In this document: one piece after another, positions 21,401 to 29,059 of the stretch
Numbering within the stretch: the stretch's first letter is position 1
How the letters are laid out: every line of letters starts with the position of its first letter
Origin: Branchiostoma floridae
Lineage: Eukaryota; Chordata; Leptocardii; Amphioxiformes; Branchiostomatidae
Assembly: GCF_000003815.2 (NCBI RefSeq)
Contig: NC_049993.1
Coordinates: forward strand, 7,441,934-7,470,992
Length of the DNA: 29,059 nucleotides
Reading direction: 5' to 3'
Notes under the pieces: generated by a model
Told to the model about the DNA's origin: nothing
Databases searched by the model: none
The model's input: only the letters and a program-made list of their open reading frames with translations
Program-made: the position numbers and the translations under genes

Positions 21401-22901
21401 GCACTGTAGTAATAACAGAAGTGTGCGTTAATCCATTGTGCAATTAACTGGCTTCTACTGTATTCATCAGTTCAACAATTTTTTTCTAGAAGTTACCATT
21501 GGAACTTGTTATTTACAATTACGGAATAGGTATCCTCACTAAATAACTTTAAATAAAGTGTAAGTCTTGCACTTGCAGTCAGATGTGCAAATTTGCTTAG
21601 GTACGACTTATCATTTCTTTCTTGGTACCTGCCACTAGCTCGGCTGTTTGGCTGACCCACGTAAATTGTGAGATATTTTTCAACAGATACAAGCAAGTGT
21701 ATGGTCCCCTCACCTATGGTCACTGGCAATAGAAATTGAGAAAGTGCAAAAAAGGGCAACCAAAAGAGTACCGGGTCTGACGGATCTACCCTACCCTGAT
21801 AGACTCAGGAGTCTCAGCCTTCCCACATTGGTATAGAGAAGACTAAGGGGCGACTTAATAAACACCTTCAAGTACACGAAAGGACTGTATGACACTCCAT
21901 GTTTAGTCCACGTGTCTGTAGAAACAAGAACGAGAGGTCACCAGTTGAAATTAAAAAGATCCTTGGCGAAAACAAATACACGGCTATACTCCTTTACGAA
22001 TCGGGTCGTCAGCTGGTGGAACAGTCTCCCAGAGGAAGTAGTGATGGCACCAACTGTGAACGGTTTTAAAACAAGATTCGACAAACACATGAAAGACCAT
22101 CCTGTCGTATATAACTAAAGGGCACTGGACCATCCCCTAAGACCGACAATGTCAGTATCCTGAATTGAAGAGCAGGCCAAACTGGAGTGGATACTCCTAC
22201 CGAACTGAAAAACTCTACTCTACTCTACGAAAGATCACGTCTGAGACGTACTTGAACTCGTCGTTCTTGATGAACTCCACGATGATGTCCTTCTCCGGCT
22301 GGATCTGTAGCATCTTCAGCACCAGGCACAGGAACGGGGTGGGTTTGATGTTCCCCCCATACACACCCCCGATGTACTTCAGCTCCATAGCCTTGTCTAC
22401 GAGTAGCTCGGCTGGGATGGGCAACAACAACACATGTAGCACCGTGACTTTTACTGAAATATTCTGACTGGTAGTTTGTGTACTGCACTGCAAACAACAT
22501 ATGATCATAAATTATGATGCTATAAGTAGCTGGATACCAACTTCTCTTGTCATTTTCTGCTTGAAACAAATTACTTTTCCAATATCTTACATCAAGAAAT
22601 CACTGTAACATTGGTTCTGCTTGATACAGGCAAGGTTTTTGTAGCATGCTTGTCTGCTAACAAACACAAAATGATTTCGGTGCCAGAGCTTGCCCCCCTC
22701 CCCCAAACTTGCACACGAATTTGTTTGATAACACAGGGTAAAATCGACGAAAAAATCATTCCAAGTCTTACCCGTGAGACCAAAGCATTCTTCCTTCCAG
22801 TATTTCGATTCGTAGATTCTCGATCTGATGATTTTCTCCACCAAATACTGCGGGTTTGTCCCCTTGACGCTGTGAGCGTCTTTCACAGTTCGGTTCGCCA
22901 T
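18391..22901 (-). CDS. PRPF38A: Pre-mRNA-splicing factor 38A (complete, 10 exons, 352 aa)
   Basis: Exons in gene order: 22901-22772, 22411-22252, 21214-21093, 20586-20501, 20386-20345, 20197-20135, 19919-19801, 19540-19425, 18994-18952, 18568-18391 (TAG). They sum to 1059 nt and stay in frame. The start MANRTVKDAHSVKGTNPQYL is nearly identical to human PRPF38A. The PRP38 domain (about residues 10-180) contains ECFGLTAELLVDKAMELK, GGVYGGNIKPTPFLCL, EKDIIVEFI, YMRLTG and HVDEFVDNLL. Then come an acidic stretch (DDDLEDVESSDEE), an RS domain (about 205-295) with many SR/RS pairs, a Lys-rich run and a tail ending EANALRAKLGMAPLRP. PRP38 joins the spliceosomal B complex before catalytic activation. 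Human is 312 aa and, as I recall it, lacks this tail. The ninth exon has a CAGCAG tandem acceptor (start 18994 or 18991). Introns hold a LINE fragment and small duplications. Confidence 0.95.
19547..19700. repeat. Imperfect ~106-bp duplication next to a PRPF38A splice acceptor
   Basis: GAAGACGAGGGAAGGCAGTT and following bases at 19547 resemble GAAGACAAGGAAAGACAATT at 19653, including GTCAGCA and TAAACAAA words. On the gene strand the first copy supplies the pyrimidine tract of the exon ending at 19540. The duplicate is an acceptor-like decoy upstream. Confidence 0.6.
21729..22229 (+). mobile_element. CR1/L2-type LINE, 5'-truncated 3' end
   Basis: Plus-strand translation gives IEKVQKRATKRVPGLTDLPY, RLRSLSLPTLV, then a stop (TAG near 21834), RRLRGDLINTFKY, RGHQLKLKR, and SFTNRVVSWWNSLPEEVV ending at the stop 22116-22118. 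This is the familiar C-terminal end of CR1/Jockey-clade reverse-transcriptase polyproteins. The element ends in an ACTCT microsatellite (22212-22229) about 23 bp from the donor of the PRPF38A exon ending at 22252. It sits antisense to PRPF38A and is dead. Confidence 0.9.
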
Positions 22902-23172
22902 GTTAGACACAGTGCCCGGATGTAGAATCTGACCTGTAGTAACCTTTCGGCATACAAAGATTTTATAGGTGGCTTCTGTTCTCATTCTATATGCCACTAT
23001 AAGTATTTCAATCAAAATGATAATTTATTTAGATATTTACAAAAAATATCTAAACTAAAATTTTAAAACTTATATTTAATAAATTATTTAAAGATTAGAA
23101 TATAAATTCTAACTTTTAAAAGATATGTATCCTTATGAAATTTAGGCACAATAAAAGCTATGCATCGAACAC

Positions 23173-23184
23173 TTTCCCGCCAAA
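23173..23184 (+). promoter_or_regulatory. E2F-type site TTTCCCGCCAAA
   Basis: TTTCCCGCC matches the E2F consensus TTTSSCGC, and the following AAA makes it partly two-sided. It lies about 270 bp upstream of the ORC1 start. Human and fly ORC1 are known E2F targets, which supports function. Confidence 0.65.
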
Positions 23185-23247
23185 AATCTGAGCTCTTTAA
23201 ACCATCCTGTCTTTTGGGGTCAGAGTGGAGAGATGGTTGACAGTCCG

Positions 23248-23252
23248 ATTGG
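23248..23252 (-). promoter_or_regulatory. Inverted CCAAT box
   Basis: ATTGG on the plus strand, 65 bp downstream of the E2F-type site. CCAAT/NF-Y sites often accompany E2F in cell-cycle promoters; short motif, so weak alone. Confidence 0.35.
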
Positions 23253-23305
23253 AAGCTTTTATGTCGACAGAGACGTTTGAGAAGTTTAAATAGACACCCT
23301 CTGCT

Positions 23306-23310
23306 CCAAT
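23306..23310 (+). promoter_or_regulatory. CCAAT box
   Basis: CCAAT, 143 bp before the ORC1 start codon, in CTGCTCCAATAACC context. Short motif, weak alone. Confidence 0.35.
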
Positions 23311-23452
23311 AACCTGTAGCACCATCCTGTGCTCGTCTCGTTTCAAAGATTGCGCCCTAAAAGTCTCCCAAGTGACACTAGCGTACCGTTTTCTGGAGTT
23401 GCTGCCCCCCTCCCCACGTCTTCTCCTGTTGCTTCCCGTGGTGTTTGTCACG

Positions 23453-26400
23453 ATGCCCAGGAAGTCAGCAGGCTATTTCAGTCGCGTGGAGCAGAGTCCC
23501 GAGTTCTCATGGATCGGGAAGGGCTTACAGCTGGAGAGAAGACTGAAAGACCGTCTTTATTACAGGTACAGGATACATAGCTGCAGTGCAACTGTTGGTA
23601 TTTAGCTCCCGCTTATAGCTCCTGGTCTCGCGGGTTGCAACTTGCACTGCAGCTACAGGATACACAGCTTTTTCGGGGGTTTGGAGGTCTTTGTGGCAGT
23701 GTAGTCTGTGTAACGACGGGCCTGAGAAGCGCGATTAAATCAGGCTAGTGGCAGTGGTGCACAGCTTTATCAAGTTTATGACAGGGCTCAGAAATTATGT
23801 TTGTCCCATATGCCAGTACATATGTAAATGTTACCGCTTTTATATACTGTACCAGTAAGATTGCAAAAGTAACTCATTAACAGTTAATGGTTTCATGTAA
23901 TTTTTTAGTTTGGTTATAGCTATACGAGCAAAAGATCTAAGTTTTAGATGCAGAACCCAGTGACTGATGATACGAGCAAAAAGCAGGTGGTCGGAGTAAT
24001 TTATGTATTAACCAGTAATTTGTTCAGCTAATTGAAATATCAATTTTTAATCCAATCTACTGACATCCTGGTAGGCACTAGTCGTCGAATACCCCGGATA
24101 TAAACAACAACAACAATTGCTCGTATTTTAAGATCAGCTTTAGTATATAATTTAAGATAACTGTTCTCTATGCTCCAGTGGTTTCCAGCATGGTGACATC
24201 ACAGTATCAAAGGGAGACTTTGTGTATGTGGAGAATGCTGACTCTGTGGACCCAGGCGACCATTTTGTAGCCAAAGTGAGGGCCTTATATGACACAGGTG
24301 GGTGATGTTCCACGTAGACAAGTTTGTATCCAACAATATGACACACATACAGCTCCAGGCGAGTAGAAACAGTCTCCTGGCTCCTGGATTCTCACCAATG
24401 CCGAACCCTGGCAGCCAGCTCACAAACCCTATCCCGCTTAACCACTAAGCCATAAGGTTAGACCATTTGGCATGGTCAGTTTGGTGGCACTTGAAGTTGA
24501 ACCCCACTGTTACAAATATATGACGTTACCTGCCGAATCTCTTCATCCTCTCACGCAAGAAGTTCCTTCCCAATGATTGTATCAAGCTATCATGGTAAAT
24601 AGGAAGTACTTCAGAAGTAGCAATAGATTTACGTTTATATAGAATTATCATAAAGTTGTCATATTTAACACATGCTAGAGTGAACTTTTTTTTCTATTAT
24701 TCACATTTATTTAATGAGGATTAGACAAAAAGCAAAGTTGCTTATCTGGGTCTTCTCTTACACATGACAAAAATAAGGACACACATACAAAATAACGAAC
24801 ACTAAATAACATAGTCAAAAGATAATGATAACGAAGTCAAAATAAACAAGGAGTCAAGTAACAGAATGAACGTGCAGCTGGTTTACAAACTTAGGAATAA
24901 TCAAATAAGGCTATATAATCAACTAAAACTAAAAACGACCTGTCTGATGGATGAACTTGAATACGACATCAAATAAAAGACAATTTTGAATGGGAGATAA
25001 GAGTGCATTTCCCCTAAGTAGAGTTGAACATACAATATTTTCAGTGGTGTGTCTTGGGTCGAATGGTAAGATACCCTGTATGAACATAGTGGTTAAAGAT
25101 GACAACATATCAAGTCTTGCATCATGAGAGTGAACTTGCCCATCGTTGTATCAGACATTTGCTCTCTTGTTGCATCAGGTGATGATGATGATAGTTGCCA
25201 TGTGGCTGTTGTACAATGGTACATGTGGTACAAAGAAGTCCCCGCTGGCAAGAGAAGGTTGGTACAGTCCAACGACTCGCGGGAGGTCTTCGAGTACACC
25301 AACAAGCGTGTTGACACGGACATCGACGCTGAAACCATCTGTGGCCGATGCCAGGTATGATTGTGCAACACCAGCCAACAACTTAAACAGTTGATCAGGC
25401 TGATAAATGTACTGTACAGTACTAGTAAATGCATTCAAGTTAGTGGGAAAGTGTTCGCGGTGGTTTTAGTTTGAGGTAGTGCCATATATACTGTACTCAC
25501 ATACTGTAGTGTAATGGAAAAATGTTCGGGGTGGTTTTGTTCGTGGTAAGACTGCCTCGTGAAAACTGCAGACATAAAACCACCGCGAACATTTCTGCAT
25601 TTACAAATGTACAGTACTTCAGAAAATTGAATGCTTAGAATGAACTGACCTCTATTGTGGGGGGTGACAATCTTGTAGATGACAATTGTCTAAAATAGCT
25701 GACAAAAAAATTTAACCTTACCTATGTTGAAAAATATATTGCTACATGTTTGACTTTGCATTCTTATGTGAGCTATTTTATGAGACCTTGGGCTGATGAC
25801 TTTCATAGCTTTTCACTCACTGTTCTCGGTTGTGGATCAGAGTTAGGGTTAAATTAGACTATTATACTATTTATAGTTTCCACCACAGGCCATCACTGAA
25901 GAATTCCAGACATTGAAACTCATCAGTCCACCGCCTCTGTATACATGTACGTGAATGTTCCTGATTTCAGATTGTGACGATCAGCACAAATGATGACCCT
26001 GATGAGGCTATTGAAGAAGAGGACACGGAGCTGGATGTCTTGTTTGCCCGCTATGCCTTCAACGGGGATGTTTTCACTGCGATCATGCCTCCAGGTAGAC
26101 TGTACTGTGTCCTGTGGTTCTCTGCAACTTTGGTCTTTTTTCTTAGCCATGTATCCAGCCATATTATGTACATGTAGTAGCTTCTGAGTACCTTCTGTCC
26201 TCTCCGTAGTATCTTGCAGAGAGGACAGAAGAGACTGGGGAGGACGGGAGCTATGAATCATGATACAGCTGCATACCTGTCTACTTTTCTCTGCCATTTT
26301 GAAAAAAACATGCTTACCTCACTGCATAGTTTACATTCTTCCAGCGCCAGATGATGCATAGATGGCACTTATTTACCACTAGTATACATTGTAAATGTTG

Positions 26401-29059
26401 CATGCTTTCAAGGATTTAACTTATTAGGAACAACATTCTGTTTCAGTCAAAGAATATTCTAAGACACCCTCCAAGACTCCTTCAAAACAGCAACCCAAAA
26501 CTCCAGCCCAAACACCATCAAGGTCAACACGGTCAAGGGCATCCAGAGACGATGACAACAACAACAAGTCACGAAAATCTGCAGGAAAGACGCCAGCTAA
26601 GACTCCTCGGAAGTCAGACTCCAAGGCTGATGGGAAAATGTCCAGAACTCCTGCTAGGTCAAAGGTCAGGGAGTCTGGAGGAAGTGACATGAAAACTCCC
26701 CGGAAAGAGAGAAGTGAAGGCTCCGGTCACAGGGGAGAGACACCAGCTAAGAAAGGTTTCACCCTGTTCTTTATACTATTTTCTGTATGACCATTGGCCA
26801 ACATGTAAAGCTTAGCATGAAAGTTTATCTTAGTTTGTAAGTTACATAATAAGAAAATAACACTGTTCTCCGACTCAAGAAAATTTACTCACCGGCATTT
26901 TCATCTGAATCTCTCAGTTTTCAGCTATCTGACCCAAGTGCTTGAGACACATGATTTTTTTCCCCCACTTGGTCAAAGTTCGTCAAAGCCCCCTGTCTTA
27001 GTTGAGATGTTGGTATGCCCTAAAGTAGACAAGGCCATACTGACTTCCTAGAAACTTTGATCCAGTGCTGACGTCACACATGGGGAAAAATCATGTGTGT
27101 ACAGCACTAAGGTTGGATAACTAGATTAATGAAGACTGAGCTTTGGTAAAAAATTCTGGTGAGCAAAACTGAAGAATGCTTGTTTTTGTCAAAATTCTTT
27201 TTTTTGTTTGAAAGATTATCATAGATGGACTTGAAATGGCACAATCGAGTGCATATACTAAGTTTGTTTGGAACTTAATCTAACAAATGCCTGGTTCAAT
27301 TTGATGACTAATTTTTCATCTTTACTGTCCCCTTCACAGTCCATCTGGTTTCACCAAAGAACAGGTCCTTTTCAACCACCGATGTTCTGGACATCCTGAC
27401 TTCCCCTGAGCCAGATGTCTTCTATGTGGAGTCTGATGATGAAGACAGCAGCAGCAGTGATGATGATGATGATGATGATGATGGTAATGATGGTGAAGCC
27501 AGGGCCATGAGAAGGGCTCTCTCACCAGGTGAGTTTAATCCACATAAAGAAATATTGAGAGGTTTTTAAAGTCTACTCTTTAGGTGGCTTCTGAAGAAAT
27601 GATAGGGTGCCCTACATGGGACAACAAATTTTAACCTTTGAGTAGAAAGCTGATTTTGTGTGATTCACAGCATGTGTTTGTGAACTTTGATTTGTAATGA
27701 CCGTAAAAAAAGTTTGCAAGAATAAAGACTGATCTAAACAAGAAGTCTACTTTCACTGCTTAATCTCATCATAGACACTGCAGATTGTTCTAGTTTTGGA
27801 GATGTTCTACAAAACAAGATCAGAGCTCAGAACTATGATGTGTCATTACTTTAGATGGTGCAACACCTGCAAGGAAAAGCAACAGACAGGCACTGAAGAA
27901 AGCCGCACGGGACAGAAGGGGAGACCTGTCTAAGGACCCTGCACCTGTGACAAGCAAGAGGACGAGATTTAGCGGAACAAACGACAAGATTGAGAAAACA
28001 CAGAGGACCCAAATCAGAAGATGACAGACATAAAACGCCCTCACTTGCTAAATGGCATTGTCCTACTAGAGCCCGTTCAAATTGCTAAACTGACTCCTCC
28101 AAGGAATGGCTTACGTCTTAGAATGGGAAGTAACCCCAAGGAAGTCACAAGTAGTCTGAAGACTGCTGCTAAGGATACCCCAAGACGTGAGATGGACTTG
28201 AAGAAGACTACAGTGACTCCAAAGCTGCTAAAGAGGGACCAGAAGGGATGGGAGGTTGTTGCTAAGACGGGGTCCGCCAGGAAGTCAACACGGCTAGCAG
28301 AGAAAAAGACACCATCAAAGACATTGAGGGCAAGGTAACAGAACTCAGTACAACTTTTTAACTGAAAAGAAGGTGTAGACTATAGATTGGACAGAAACAT
28401 TTGCTACCACAATTATTGTCATTAGATTTGTGTTATTTTGAATTTTTTTTTGGGGGGGGGGCTTCCCACTTTGAGTTACTGTTAACATTTTTATGATTTA
28501 CCGCTATCATTGTTGTTGTTGTTTTTTACTTTGTGTAACTTGTTTGTACAATCAAATTCTATTTCGCTCTTTTACTTCACAACTTTGCATTCTGGTCACC
28601 TATTACATACCTACCTAGTCCCTTGGTTTGTGCCTTCAGTAAAAAAGAGCTGATTTAAAAGGAAACCTGTGGAGAAACTCACTATCTTCAATTCTTCATG
28701 TCTACCTTGTCCTCCCAATAGAGTGGGTCATTGGGAGGACAAGGTAGACATGAAAAATTGAAGATAGTGAGTTTCTCCACAGGCTTCCTTTTAAATCAGG
28801 TCTTTTTTGCTGAAGGGACAAGCCATTTATATCCAACATTGATACATTAAATGAATCACATATGCACCATATAGAAAAGAGGAAGAAGTTGTTTTTCCAT
28901 CTCTCACATCAAGTTTTGCTTTTATTGCAGGACAAAGCAAGAGTTACAAAGTGTAGAAAGTGACTCTGATGAAGCCAGAAGTAGCAAGAAACCCAGCAGG
29001 GAAGAATCCAACAAGAGAAGATCCACTGCACGGCGGAAAGTCTTGAAGGAAATATCTTG
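23453..29059 (+). CDS. ORC1: Origin recognition complex subunit 1, N-terminal half (3' partial)
   Basis: Exons: 23453-23565, 24179-24297, 25179-25354, 25971-26094, 26447-26755, 27340-27528, 27855-28334, 28931-29059 (runs out of the window). The start is MPRKSAGYFSRVEQSPEFSW followed by IGKGLQLERRL, matching the TYSWVGRPLLDRKL region of human ORC1; -3 is A, a good start context. The BAH domain (about residues 40-165) contains GDFVYVENADS, HFVAKVRALYD, AVVQWYMWYKEVPAGKR, EVFEY and DIDAETICG. Then follow about 380 basic, disordered residues with many KTPxK-type motifs and an Asp run. In exon 27855-28334 the frame shifts by one base near the A-run 27995-27998. ORC1 is the ATPase and chromatin-binding subunit that licenses origins; the AAA+ and winged-helix parts are not in view. 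Introns hold MITE-like elements. Confidence 0.92.
24298..25178 (+). other. ORC1 intron, no recognised content
   Basis: Ordinary AT-rich intron. Small ORFs on the minus strand lack coding character, and I see no clear array or inverted repeat. Confidence 0.5.
25409..25617. mobile_element. MITE-like inverted repeat in an ORC1 intron
   Basis: GTACTGTACAGTACTAGTAA plus ATGCA on the left mirrors TGCATTTACAAATGTACAGTAC on the right. Within, GTTCGCGGTGGTTTTA (25453) pairs with TAAAACCACCGCGAAC (25576), a perfect 16-bp arm. A third, degenerate copy of the arm lies at about 25525 in the left orientation. Confidence 0.8.
26885..27175. mobile_element. Degenerate fold-back element in an ORC1 intron
   Basis: AGTGCTTGAGACACATGATT near 26938 pairs with the region around 27080-27108 (AATCATGTGTGTACAGCACT). 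Weaker complementarity continues outward (CTCACCGGCATTTT against AATTCTGGTGAGC). This is a decayed long inverted repeat with no ORF. Confidence 0.65.
27467..27482 (+). repeat. In-frame GAT microsatellite encoding an Asp run in ORC1
   Basis: Eight or so GAT codons follow a Ser run (SSSSDDD...) in the disordered region. The opposite strand reads as a His run, which is only a shadow. Confidence 0.85.
28633..28816. mobile_element. 184-bp near-perfect hairpin in an ORC1 intron (fold-back MITE or hairpin RNA source)
   Basis: Left arm 28633-28719 and right arm 28730-28816, 87 nt each, are complementary with about seven to ten mismatches or small shifts. The loop is only 10 nt (28720-28729). The inner ~60 bp (for example TCTACCTTGTCCTCCCAAT against ATTGGGAGGACAAGGTAGA) are almost perfect. 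No coding capacity. Confidence 0.92.

Larger units (their letters stand above)
22902..23452. promoter_or_regulatory. Shared upstream region of divergent PRPF38A and ORC1
   Basis: 551 bp separate the two start codons, so both promoters and 5' UTRs must fit here unless upstream noncoding exons exist. The middle (about 23020-23130) is very AT-rich with small inverted repeats. The ORC1-proximal half holds an E2F-type site (23173) and CCAAT boxes (23248 inverted, 23306 direct). There is no clear TATA box. Confidence 0.75.
24179..26094 (+). other. BAH domain of ORC1 (exons 2-4)
   Basis: In human ORC1 the BAH domain binds H4K20me2 through an aromatic cage. By eye alignment the cage Trp in VQW is kept. 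Tyr in NPYVAK becomes Phe (DHFVAK), and in FWYDYPA the Trp becomes Glu (FEYTNKR) while the adjacent Tyr is kept. DAETI, next to the domain end, is identical. Confidence 0.8.

Noticed and set aside
22225-22569. Minus-strand 114-codon ORF overlapping a PRPF38A exon
   Set aside because: It is a shifted-frame shadow of the real exon 22411-22252.
27334-27525. Minus-strand His-rich ORF
   Set aside because: It is the antisense of the GAT/Asp run in an ORC1 exon.
27949-28072. Short cryptic intron (GT near 27949 to AG near 28072) to explain the ORC1 frame break
   Set aside because: It would be in frame, but the donor is weak, the intron is about 120 nt, and it removes Lys/Thr-rich coding-like sequence. 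A one-base error is simpler.

Overview
The window looks like nuclear DNA of an invertebrate deuterostome, most likely a lancelet (Branchiostoma-like). The reasons are intron-rich genes whose proteins read close to vertebrate ones, GT-AG introns of about 0.1-3.5 kb packed with small transposon remnants, and a gene order (ORC1 head-to-head with PRPF38A) that I know from human 1p32. The species is inferred; no marker sequence names it. There are two runs of exactly 100 N (assembly gaps).

Layout. (1) Positions 1 to about 17,100, plus strand: the last 18 coding exons (759 codons plus stop, in frame throughout) of a giant BIRC6/UBC-17-type ubiquitin-conjugating enzyme. The 5' part lies outside the window. 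The UBC fold spans several exons and the catalytic cysteine codon is at 13039-13041. (2) 18,391-22,901, minus strand: a complete 10-exon PRPF38A spliceosome gene encoding 352 residues. It has the PRP38 domain, an acidic linker, an RS domain and an unusual C-terminal HIND-like tail. (3) 22,902-23,452: a 551-bp intergenic stretch separating the two start codons, with an E2F-type site and CCAAT boxes. (4) 23,453 to the window end, plus strand: the 5' half of ORC1, with the BAH domain followed by a long basic, TP-rich disordered region. The AAA+ ATPase part would lie beyond the window. One coding exon carries an apparent single-base frameshift.

Introns hold most of the accessory sequence. There are two minisatellites with 42-bp units, a 3 x 140-bp tandem repeat, at least six inverted-repeat (MITE-like) elements, and a CR1/L2-type LINE 3' end. 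The 3.5-kb intron at 9003-12481 is a transposon nest. It contains a long ORF (11081-12355) with the Cys...Asp-x-His signature of herpesvirus-tegument-type (C76-like) cysteine proteases, as found in Helitron-like mobile elements.

The three host genes act in separate pathways: ubiquitin conjugation, tri-snRNP/B-complex splicing and replication licensing. The head-to-head pair probably shares a promoter region. The first two genes are convergent, with about 2.5 kb of 3' UTR and intergenic DNA between their stop codons.
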